Shown here: one piece after another, positions 33,364 to 40,862 of the stretch
Position numbering within the stretch: the first letter of the stretch is position 1
How the letters are laid out: every line of letters starts with the position of its first letter
NCBI GenBank assembly: GCA_017613435.1
Contig: JAGADU010000120.1
Span: forward strand, 1 to 46,815
Source: Lachnospiraceae bacterium
GTDB taxonomy: Bacteria > Bacillota > Clostridia > Lachnospirales > Lachnospiraceae
DNA length: 46,815 nucleotides
Direction: 5' to 3'
The notes under the pieces: model-generated
Told to the model about the DNA's origin: nothing
What the model saw: only the letters and a program-made list of their open reading frames with translations
Databases searched by the model: none
Translations under genes and position numbers: made by a program

Positions 33364-34419
33364 TTATTCCTCATCCGGAACATTCAGATAAACGTCCTCT
33401 CTGGAATGGAAACCGCTGTTGATAATGACTTCGTCAATGTTATCCGCCGTAACCGGAATGGGGGTAAGACTTATGTAGGGAACATCGAACGTTCCGTTGT
33501 TCATCGTCTCTTCGGTACCGATGTCTTCGTTTTTGGCAAGTTTGATTGCGCATTCGGCCGCCTGTTTTGCAAGAGCGTCAACCGGTTTGTACACGGTCAT
33601 AAGCTGTGTGCCTTCCACGATTCTCTGGCAGGCTTCAAGATCCGCATCCTGTCCGGTAACCGGAATATTTCCCGCAAGCCTCTGTTCGGAAAGGGCCGCC
33701 ACAACCTTGCTGGCTATATTGTCGTTTCCGCACATAATCGCATCCGCTTTGGATATCGTATCTATATTGGAATAAACATATTCATAGGCTATTTCCGCTC
33801 TCCAGCCTTCGCAATGCGTTCTGTCGGCAATCGTAACATTGTTTTGATTCATTACGTTCAAAAAGCCTTCTTCGAGAGCCGGCACATTGTAATCCGCGGG
33901 CGAACCGCCTATCATTACGATATTGCTGCCCTCTCCGATGCCGGATGCCACAAGCGTTTCTCCCATCTGCGTTCCGACGGTGGTGTTGTCGAAAGAAATA
34001 TAAAGATCCAAATCGGAATCCCTTATTATTCTGTCGTAGGCTATGACTTTTATTCCGGCGTTCTTTGCTTTTCTGACTTCTTCGGAAAGCGTGTCGGCAT
34101 CAATGCATATAATAACGATAACATCCACGTCCTGCTCGATGAGATACATAATCTGCTTTTTCTGTTCCTCGATATTGCCGTTGGCGTTCTGTACGTTTAC
34201 CTCCGCTCCCATTTCCTTGGCCGTGGACACAAATACATCCCTGTCCCTTTGCCATCTTTCGATGACAAAAGAGTCAAAGGCCATACCGATTTTGACCGTA
34301 TCGGGTTCTTTTTCGGTTTTTTCACCCGAATCGCCTTCTTTTCGCGTGCAAGCGCAAAGAAGCCCGAGTGCAAGAACAATGCTTAATACTTTGCAAAATA
34401 ATCTCTTTGTCTTTTTCAT
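33364..34419 (-). CDS. second XylF-like sugar-binding lipoprotein
   Basis: This 351-aa lipoprotein has signal and lipobox LLCAC (C24). A full ribose/xylose-type binding fold follows (KIGMAFDSFVIERWQRD; V-I-A-Y-D-R-I-I; CGNDNIASKV). It resembles the XylF-like gene downstream but has its own terminator and lies 39 bases after the response regulator, so it belongs to the regulatory transcript. It may present sugar to the sensor complex, or it may be an accessory receptor for the same importer. The ribosome binding site is weak (AGG). The described XylFII-LytS-LytR system, as I recall it, has no such extra protein. Confidence 0.87.
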   Translation of the reverse strand: MKKTKRLFCKVLSIVLALGLLCACTRKEGDSGEKTEKEPDTVKIGMAFDSFVIERWQRDRDVFVSTAKEMGAEVNVQNANGNIEEQKKQIMYLIEQDVDVIVIICIDADTLSEEVRKAKNAGIKVIAYDRIIRDSDLDLYISFDNTTVGTQMGETLVASGIGEGSNIVMIGGSPADYNVPALEEGFLNVMNQNNVTIADRTHCEGWRAEIAYEYVYSNIDTISKADAIMCGNDNIASKVVAALSEQRLAGNIPVTGQDADLEACQRIVEGTQLMTVYKPVDALAKQAAECAIKLAKNEDIGTEETMNNGTFDVPYISLTPIPVTADNIDEVIINSGFHSREDVYLNVPDEE

Positions 34420-34458
34420 ATTTCAAACCTGTATAAATATAGTTTCGATACCTTGCGG

Positions 34459-36051
34459 TTAAAGTGCGTCCTTGTATTCCGTGGGAGATACGCCCTCGTA
34501 TTTTTTAAATGCCCTGCTGAAATAGTTCGGATCGGAAAAACCTACCGAAAAACTTATCTCTTTGACCGAAGCTTCCGATTCGGAAAGCATCTTCTTTGCA
34601 TTTTCGATTCTTACCCTGCTTAAATATTCGACGTAATTTTCTCCGGTCTCCTGTTTGAAAAGTTTGCTGAAATAATAGGAACTTATGTTGCAGTATCTCG
34701 AAATATCGTCAAGGGAAATATCCTTCATGTAGTTTCTGTTAATGAATGCTTCGGCTTTTTCGATGAGGCTCTCCGATTTTTCGCTTCGGTTGTTCTCGAC
34801 TTTTTGCGTAACTTCGACGATCTTTTTCAAGAACCAGTCCTTAATGTCATCCGTATCTTCCATTCCCATCACGGTCGGGAGATAATCCGTGCGGCTCTTG
34901 AATTCGTATGTGTTTCCGCCCTTGATGTACAAAAGCCTTTCGGCATAAAGAACAAATTCCAAAACCTTGAGTCTTATATCCATCAGACCGTCGGGGAAAT
35001 TTTCAACCATCCAGTCGAAGTACTGTCTCGCCGCATTTCCGGCACCCACGTAATCGCCTTTTTCAACCATTTCGAATATTCTGTTTTCCGTTTCGACGGG
35101 ATAATTCTCTTCGTAATCGCATCTCAAATCCAAATCGTCCGCATGCGCGACTCTTCCGTTTGCGCTTAAAATTGCCTGCAGCGCTTCATCATAGGATTCG
35201 TTCAGTCTGGAGAATTCTTTTACGCCGCCGATTCCGATTTTAAAGTCTCCCGACAGTTTCTTTTGAAGCGTGCGCGTAAATTCCCTGGTCTTTTCTATAA
35301 GCGCGTTTCTGTCGGAATAATCCATTTCCTTCTTTTCGTAAGGAACAAGCACCGCGATTTTGTTGGACATGACGTTTCCGACCGTTCCGCCGCAGAAATC
35401 CTTGATATAGGATCTTAATTCGGAATAGTGGTTCTGAAGACGCACGCTGCTTCCCACCGCATTGGTAAGTTTGGACTCCTCGTCCTGCTCTCCGCAGACA
35501 ACCGCCATCATGTATCCGTAATCTTCTTTTATTCCGAGGATGTTTTTGTAATTGTAAGCTTCTTCGGAAAATTTGTTTTGAAGAAAAATACTGTAAATAA
35601 GACCGCTCTCGAGCATCGGAATGACCATTTCCATTTTTTCCATGATCATAAGGTCGTTGCTTCTTCTGGCTCTTTCCTTGTCAATCATGTCCATGGCGCG
35701 TTTAACGACGGATATGATTTTGTTCTTTTCCATCGGCTTGGTAATATAATCCAAAACGCCGAGTTTGATGGCTTCGGTCGCATAATCGAATTTATCGTAG
35801 GCGCTCATTACGATAAAGATAACATCCTTGTTCTTTTCCCGGATTTCCTTCATCGCATCGATACCGTTGATTCCGGGCATCTGAATATCCATGATGGAAA
35901 TGTCCGGGCGGAAAGTTTCCGCAAGCTCGATAACGCTTCTTCCCGTTTTGGCATATTCGATTGTGCATTCTTTGCCGAATTCTTTTTCAAGGACGAATTT
36001 GAGTGAATCTATAACGATTCCTTCGTCATCGGCAATCATAATTTTATACAT
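34459..36051 (-). CDS. YesN/LytR-type response regulator with AraC DNA-binding domain
   Basis: This 530-aa regulator has an N-terminal receiver domain with phosphoacceptor D55 (SIMDIQMPG) and acidic pocket D8/D9. A middle region of about 300 residues is typical of YesN. The C-terminal AraC-type double HTH spans about 425-530 (YFSKLFKQETGENYVEYL and VSFSVGFSD-like). It should be phosphorylated by the kinase encoded just upstream and activate the xylose-type importer operon. GGGAG lies 7 bases before the ATG. In the D-xylose three-component system this member is called LytR. Confidence 0.92.
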   Translation of the reverse strand: MYKIMIADDEGIVIDSLKFVLEKEFGKECTIEYAKTGRSVIELAETFRPDISIMDIQMPGINGIDAMKEIREKNKDVIFIVMSAYDKFDYATEAIKLGVLDYITKPMEKNKIISVVKRAMDMIDKERARRSNDLMIMEKMEMVIPMLESGLIYSIFLQNKFSEEAYNYKNILGIKEDYGYMMAVVCGEQDEESKLTNAVGSSVRLQNHYSELRSYIKDFCGGTVGNVMSNKIAVLVPYEKKEMDYSDRNALIEKTREFTRTLQKKLSGDFKIGIGGVKEFSRLNESYDEALQAILSANGRVAHADDLDLRCDYEENYPVETENRIFEMVEKGDYVGAGNAARQYFDWMVENFPDGLMDIRLKVLEFVLYAERLLYIKGGNTYEFKSRTDYLPTVMGMEDTDDIKDWFLKKIVEVTQKVENNRSEKSESLIEKAEAFINRNYMKDISLDDISRYCNISSYYFSKLFKQETGENYVEYLSRVRIENAKKMLSESEASVKEISFSVGFSDPNYFSRAFKKYEGVSPTEYKDAL

Positions 36052-36089
36052 TGTTCCGCTCCCTTATATCTCATTCCCTTTGCGGTTTA

Positions 36090-37574
36090 TTATTCTTTTG
36101 AAAGTTTGATTATTACTTCCGTTCCCTTGTTTTCGCCTTCGCTTATTATGGATACGCTGTCCTCACTGTCGGTAAAGAGTCTGATTCTGTTAATGACATT
36201 GTTCATGCCGATGCCGTGCGCTCCGACAGGCGAAGGTTTTTCGTCTTCTCTTAATTTTCCGCTTAAAACTTTGTCTATCATTTCAACGGACATTCCGATA
36301 CCGTTGTCCTTTACGCTGATGCAGACAAAATCGTCCTTTGAATAAACGCGGAGGGTGATTTTTCCCTTTCCTTCCATTTCTTTTATGCCGTGATTGACGG
36401 AATTCTCAACGACGGGCTGAAGAATCATGCTGGGCATCAAAACATCGATAACGCTCTCGTCAATGTCTTTTTCGTATTTGATGTCTCCCGAAAAACGAAC
36501 ATTCAGAATATAAATATAATGATCGATAAGGTTGATTTCGTCGCGAAGTTTTACGGTCGTATTTCCTTCGCGTACATTGTATCTGAAAAATTCGGCGGTG
36601 TTTTGAATGTAATCGTAAGTTCTTTGCGCTTCTTCCATCATTGCAAGCTGTGCGCCGGCGTTTAATGTGTTAAAAAGGAAATGCGGGTTAATCTGCGTCT
36701 GAAGGTATTTAAGCTGCGCCTCCTTAAGATTGGCTTCGATTCTGAGTTCCTTCTCCTGCATGTTACGCTCGTATTCCATGTTTTCCTTAATCTGCTCGAT
36801 ATACTGTCTGATGCTGACTACCATGTTGTTGAAGGTCTTTGTTACGACACCTATTTCATCGTTCGACGTAATGGGAATCGTTTCTATTTCAAAATTACCC
36901 TTTGCGACTTCATCGGCGGATTTGGCAAGCTTTCTGACGGGATCCATGAGCGAACTGGTAAAACCGATCACAAAAAGCGTACTTCCAAGTGCCGCACCGA
37001 ACATAACGATAAGAGTAACCGTTTCGAAAAATCTGAATGCGGTGAGCAAATCCTTAAAGTTTGTGGAATTGCTTTTGAATCTTTCTTTGTTAAGACTGTT
37101 GATGTATGTGTTTATGTAATTGTACAGTCTGCTTGCCTTGTCGTATTCGCTGCTGTACTTTTCTACGTTTCTTCCTCTCTTGGCTTCAATGGCATAACCC
37201 GTGGTCTGAAGATATTCCTCGGACATGTTTCTTATGTTTTTTTCCATAAGATCGTAACTGTCGCCGGATACGTCATTGTTGAGTTCGCTGATCAATTTGT
37301 TGTAATCCTGCTCGCTCTTGTAATATTTTTCAAGCGAATCCGTGGTCTTGGTGTTAAGATAGTCCGTCATGCTGCTTTGAACTTCACCGATGGACATGGC
37401 AAGTTCGTTTAATTTGATATTGTCGCGGTATACCGAATCCATTTCTCCGGTCATTCTGTTGATACCGATGACAAGCATGATGTTTACGATAAAAATCAGG
37501 ACACTCGCCATGATGAATATACTGCTTAATTTGACCTGCAAAGAAATCGGGGGTCTTGAATGTTTTTCTCTCAT
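36090..37574 (-). CDS. YesM/LytS-type sensor histidine kinase
   Basis: This is a membrane kinase of 494 aa. It has a first membrane helix (about 15-38), an extracellular helical sensor (about 39-183), a second helix (about 184-205), HAMP (about 206-262), and a His_kinase domain with H298 (QINPHFLFNTLN). The ATPase domain has N-box QPVVENSVNHG (386-396), DNGIG (423-427) and GAHGIGMNNV (451-460). Its ATG overlaps the stop of the sugar-binding sensor gene (ATGA), so the two proteins are made together and probably form a complex. It should phosphorylate the regulator encoded next. Confidence 0.92.
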   Translation of the reverse strand: MREKHSRPPISLQVKLSSIFIMASVLIFIVNIMLVIGINRMTGEMDSVYRDNIKLNELAMSIGEVQSSMTDYLNTKTTDSLEKYYKSEQDYNKLISELNNDVSGDSYDLMEKNIRNMSEEYLQTTGYAIEAKRGRNVEKYSSEYDKASRLYNYINTYINSLNKERFKSNSTNFKDLLTAFRFFETVTLIVMFGAALGSTLFVIGFTSSLMDPVRKLAKSADEVAKGNFEIETIPITSNDEIGVVTKTFNNMVVSIRQYIEQIKENMEYERNMQEKELRIEANLKEAQLKYLQTQINPHFLFNTLNAGAQLAMMEEAQRTYDYIQNTAEFFRYNVREGNTTVKLRDEINLIDHYIYILNVRFSGDIKYEKDIDESVIDVLMPSMILQPVVENSVNHGIKEMEGKGKITLRVYSKDDFVCISVKDNGIGMSVEMIDKVLSGKLREDEKPSPVGAHGIGMNNVINRIRLFTDSEDSVSIISEGENKGTEVIIKLSKE

Positions 37575-38680
37575 TCCGTTGCCTCCTCTGTTTCTTTCAG
37601 GTAGTCTTTTACATTGTTTTTGTCGATAAGCGTAACGTCTACAAGTTTCAGCTGGCTTATGTTTCCGGTCTCTTCGAATTCTTTTATGGCATCAACGCAG
37701 TAAACACCCATCTGGTGCGTATCAACGGATACGGTCGAATGAATGACGTTACGGGAAATGCCCCTCAATATGGATTCCGAATCGTAATATCCGAGAATCA
37801 GGGATTTACCTACCTTGTTGTAGTCGACGAGGGACTGATAAACACAGTTGGTGTCGGTCTCGTTTAAGCAGACGATAACGTCGGGAGTTTCCTGCGATCT
37901 GAAAATATCACGTATGGATTCTTCCGTGGTAAATGTGTTTCTGTTATCCACATAGGCAAGCTCCATGTCTATATTCGTCTGTATGTCCTGCTCCGTGGAA
38001 ATTACGTTTTTGATACCCGAAACAACGAGGTTCTGGCTGGAGTTGGCGGAATACGAATTGACAAGAACAACCACTTTCAAAACATCGTTCATGTGGGTCG
38101 ATGCCGTGGTATTCGAAAGTTCGGATTCCTTTGCAATCTTTATGATCTGCTTGCCGTATTCGCGTCCGAGGCTGTAACTTCCGACGGAAACATAACAGCA
38201 TCTTGCGGAATTGGCGCTGTCTCCGTACACCGTAACAACGGGAATATCCTCTCTGACCGCTTCGTTTATAAGCAGATTCATTTCCTCGCTCTCTTCGGAA
38301 TAAAGAATAATACCGTCCACATTCGAAGCGATGGCTATTTCCATAAGTTCTTTTTCGTCGTAATCCTCGGACAGATTTTCACCCATCATCTCAACGTAAA
38401 CGCCGTTTTTGACTCCTTCTTCGAATGCACCCTTGTAAACCGACTTCCAAAAATCGAGTTCCCTGTCCGAAGTGATCATTACATAATATTTATTGAAATC
38501 GGCATCCGATGCGTCGACATCGAGCCCCGTAATCGATTTGTGAGATTCGCCGGATTTGCCGGCAGCCTTAATCGAACGCGAAAAATACATCGAAACGGCA
38601 AAAGAAATCAGGACCACAATAAAAATCATGGCCGAGTAAACAAGAAGTATTTTTTTGGTGGAATATCTCTTTTTTTTCAT
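37571..38680 (-). CDS. membrane-anchored sugar-binding sensor, XylFII-like
   Basis: This 369-aa protein has a basic N-terminus, one membrane helix (about 10-33) and an extracellular binding-protein fold of the Peripla_BP type (KYYVMITSDRELDFWKSV; SYSLGREYGKQI). There is no lipobox, so the helix is an uncleaved anchor. In the D-xylose system of solventogenic clostridia, such a protein (XylFII) binds the sugar and activates the LytS kinase; the order sensor-kinase-regulator here is the same. I use the ATG at 38680, which has no clear ribosome binding site. A longer reading to 38755 would run through a promoter and hairpin. Confidence 0.85.
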   Translation of the reverse strand: MKKKRYSTKKILLVYSAMIFIVVLISFAVSMYFSRSIKAAGKSGESHKSITGLDVDASDADFNKYYVMITSDRELDFWKSVYKGAFEEGVKNGVYVEMMGENLSEDYDEKELMEIAIASNVDGIILYSEESEEMNLLINEAVREDIPVVTVYGDSANSARCCYVSVGSYSLGREYGKQIIKIAKESELSNTTASTHMNDVLKVVVLVNSYSANSSQNLVVSGIKNVISTEQDIQTNIDMELAYVDNRNTFTTEESIRDIFRSQETPDVIVCLNETDTNCVYQSLVDYNKVGKSLILGYYDSESILRGISRNVIHSTVSVDTHQMGVYCVDAIKEFEETGNISQLKLVDVTLIDKNNVKDYLKETEEATE

Positions 38681-38697
38681 TTTTTTGTACACAAAAA

Positions 38698-38724
38698 AGT
38701 GCGAAAGCACTCGTCTTTCGCACT
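38698..38724 (-). terminator. hairpin with T-run at the promoter/start of the sensor operon
   Basis: AGTGCGAAAG (38698-38707) and CTTTCGCACT (38715-38724) pair perfectly around a 7-base loop. On the minus-strand transcript six T residues follow. It sits 60 bases after the VWA stop codon and immediately before the sensor gene, so it may end VWA transcripts and also form at the 5' end of the sensor mRNA. Confidence 0.85.
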
Positions 38725-38726
38725 CA

Positions 38727-38755
38727 ATTATATCAATTAATCCCTCCAAACTCAA
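38727..38755 (-). promoter_or_regulatory. sigma-A-type promoter for the sensor-kinase-regulator operon
   Basis: On the minus strand, TTGAGT (38755-38750) and a perfect TATAAT (38732-38727) are separated by 17 bases. Transcription would start near 38720, inside the upstream arm of the hairpin, leaving a leader of about 40 bases before the ATG at 38680. Confidence 0.6.
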
Positions 38756-38783
38756 TATGATATAACCCGCGTAAATTGCCCGA

Positions 38784-39449
38784 TCAGCCTCTCATCGCAC
38801 GGTCCGTTCTTATTTGCGCAAAGCAGTCTTCACTGTCGAGGATTTCGCTCATTGCGACGCATCCCTTGGCCGAACGCATTTTGGAAACCGTTTCGGAAAG
38901 AACCTTGTAGTTTAACTGCGTACCTGCGGAATCGCATTTGTATTCAACCGCCCTGCTTGCGGAAATTCCGAACCTTCCGGCTTCCTTGATCGCATCGATG
39001 TTCGCGCCGAGGAAGAGGAATTCCCATCCGTATTTTTCCTTCTGCCTCTCAACCATGTTTTTTATCTTGGAATAATTGTATTTTTTGCTGGCATTTTCCA
39101 TGCCGTCGGTTGTTATGATAAAAATGGTTTTTTCGGGACTGTCTTTGCCGAGTTTTTTATGAACGTTGCCCATATGATGAATCGCAAGACCGATTGCGTC
39201 AAGAAGCGCCGTGCAGCCTCTGACATAATACTGTTTGTCGTTCATGGGCTCAATCTTTGAAATATCGACTCTGTCATAAACCACTTCCGTGGTATCGTCG
39301 AAAAGAATTGTCGAAACCATCGCTTCGCCGTCTTCCTTTCTCTGCTTTTCGATCATCGAATTGAATCCTCCGATGGTATCCGCTTCAAGTCCTCTCATCG
39401 ATCCGCTTCTGTCAAGAATGAAAACTATTTCCGTTAAATTCTTCTTCAT
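38784..39449 (-). CDS. von Willebrand factor A (VWA) domain protein
   Basis: This 221-aa protein is a single VWA domain, with the MIDAS metal site D13-R-S15-G-S17 (ILDRSGSM), a threonine near 80 (GCTALLDAIG) and the later acidic turn TTDGMENAS. There is no signal peptide, so it is cytoplasmic. Proteins of this shape often assemble with AAA ATPases or tellurite-type stress proteins, but none is adjacent here. GGAGGG lies 8 bases before the ATG. The partner and role are unknown. Confidence 0.85.
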   Translation of the reverse strand: MKKNLTEIVFILDRSGSMRGLEADTIGGFNSMIEKQRKEDGEAMVSTILFDDTTEVVYDRVDISKIEPMNDKQYYVRGCTALLDAIGLAIHHMGNVHKKLGKDSPEKTIFIITTDGMENASKKYNYSKIKNMVERQKEKYGWEFLFLGANIDAIKEAGRFGISASRAVEYKCDSAGTQLNYKVLSETVSKMRSAKGCVAMSEILDSEDCFAQIRTDRAMRG

Positions 39450-39527
39450 ATTTTTGCCCTCCGTTTTTTTATTTTTTTGTTAGTTTTCCTTTGTTGAGCA
39501 CATAATATCAGAAAGACAAAAAAATAA

Positions 39528-39546
39528 GGTCGCTTCGAAAGCGACC
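39528..39546 (-). terminator. intrinsic terminator of the macrodomain gene
   Basis: GGTCGCT (39528-39534) pairs with AGCGACC (39540-39546) around a 5-base loop. On the minus strand T-rich sequence (TTATTTTTTTG) follows, 21 bases after the stop codon at 39568. Confidence 0.85.
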
Positions 39547-39567
39547 CTGAAAAATTTTGAAAATTAT

Positions 39568-40782
39568 TTATTTTATCACGCATTCGAGACCGTGGTTTTC
39601 GAGCTGAATGTCTATTTCGACCATATCGTAAATGCCGTTTTCGATAAAATACGAGAAGATGACATCCGTTTTGTCGCACGGCGAAAGCGCATATCCCGCG
39701 CGTGAGAGCAAATCCTTTGTCTCGTCGAGATTGAGCCTTGCTCCGACGCAAAGGCAGAGTGCGGTGATTTTTTGCGGATGTGCGTCGGGATTGTTTTTTA
39801 TTTTGGAAAAAGTTTTCTTGTCCACGACCGCATTTTTGTAAACGGAAGCATTGTTCATGCCTTTTGATTCGATAAGATACAAAAGGTATTCCGAAAAAGT
39901 ATCGGTTAAATGTTTCATTCTCTCTTTAAGACCGTCAGAGATAACCGACTGCATTTCGTCATATTCTTCATCGGATTTTTCGGCGGTTTCGAGTTCGATT
40001 GTCTTTTCTTCAAAGGCAAGTGACCTCTCTTCGCTTCCTTTGGCGCTTTTTTCGGAAGGAAGTATATTTGCAAGGAAAGACATCGGGCGCCTTTTTTTCT
40101 TTTCTTTCTCTTCCCCGGAAAGATAATTCTCGGCAAGAAGCCTTGCGGAAGCCCTGTTGATATAAAGATCGTCCGATACCCTCGGAGATATTGCCTGAGA
40201 GGCTGCACAAGACGCCGCACCCGCCATATATTCGTCTTTTATCGCTTTTTCGACATAATTGCTGTTTATGTATTCTTCGAGTTCGGGCGTGACTTTTTGC
40301 CCGAGTTTAAGCGATTCTTCGTCAAAAACCGTAAGATAAACCAAAAGGTCTTTTTCTTTTAAAAAATCGTTTATTCCGTCAATTGCGATTCTTAATCCTT
40401 CTTCCTTCGGATAACCGAAGCTTCCCGTGGAAATAAGAGGAAACGCCACGGATTTGAAAGAATTCTTTTCAGCAAGCTGAAGCGCTTTTTTGTATACTTT
40501 ACGAAGTTTTTCGTCCTCTTTGTGACTGCCGTCGATAAATTGCGGGCTTACGGCGTGAATGATGTTCTTTGCGCCAAGAGAGAAACCCGGAGTAAGAAAA
40601 ACTTCTCCCTCTTTGACTTCGCCTATATTCTCTTTTCTGTACGATAAAAGGGTCTCATAACCCGCCGCCTCGTAAATTGCCCGATCGCATCCGTTGCCGA
40701 CAAAAACCTTTGCATTCGCCGTATTGACGATTGCATCGACTTCCATTTTTGTTATGTCGTTTCTGACGATTTTAAGTGCCAT
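39568..40782 (-). CDS. macrodomain protein with extra C-terminal helical domain
   Basis: The N-terminal about 175 residues are an Appr-1''-p-processing macrodomain that binds or hydrolyses ADP-ribose (DITKMEVDAIVNTANA; G-N-G-C-D; STGSFGYP). A variable linker follows (about 180-280). The C-terminal domain of about 120 residues (LYLIESKGMNNASVYKNA, D-K-K-T-F-S-K-I, RAGYALSPCD) looks like a compact HTH-like module found in other Firmicutes proteins. I use the ATG at 40782 (GGGAGAG upstream). No DarT or other ADP-ribosyltransferase gene is nearby, so a toxin-antitoxin role is not supported. The role may be ADP-ribose signalling or stress response. Confidence 0.85.
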   Translation of the reverse strand: MALKIVRNDITKMEVDAIVNTANAKVFVGNGCDRAIYEAAGYETLLSYRKENIGEVKEGEVFLTPGFSLGAKNIIHAVSPQFIDGSHKEDEKLRKVYKKALQLAEKNSFKSVAFPLISTGSFGYPKEEGLRIAIDGINDFLKEKDLLVYLTVFDEESLKLGQKVTPELEEYINSNYVEKAIKDEYMAGAASCAASQAISPRVSDDLYINRASARLLAENYLSGEEKEKKKRRPMSFLANILPSEKSAKGSEERSLAFEEKTIELETAEKSDEEYDEMQSVISDGLKERMKHLTDTFSEYLLYLIESKGMNNASVYKNAVVDKKTFSKIKNNPDAHPQKITALCLCVGARLNLDETKDLLSRAGYALSPCDKTDVIFSYFIENGIYDMVEIDIQLENHGLECVIK

Positions 40783-40820
40783 AATTCTCTCCCCCGTTTT
40801 CACACTTAAGGCATCATATC

Positions 40821-40853
40821 AAAAAAGCCCGCGGCAACATGGCGTACGCGGGC
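40821..40853 (-). terminator. intrinsic terminator of the flavodiiron gene
   Basis: GCCCGCG (40827-40833) pairs with CGCGGGC (40847-40853). On the minus strand six T residues follow (40826-40821), 10 bases after the stop codon. Confidence 0.88.
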
Positions 40854-40862
40854 ATTTTTCTT

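Noticed and set aside
33406..34386. 326-codon plus-strand frame
   Set aside because: It is opposite the second binding lipoprotein, which has a clear lipobox and fold.
36681..37412. 243-codon plus-strand frame
   Set aside because: It lies entirely opposite the sensor kinase gene.
38784..40782. macrodomain plus VWA genes as a defence or toxin-antitoxin module
   Set aside because: There is no DarT, ADP-ribosyltransferase, nuclease or AAA partner, and a terminator separates the two genes.
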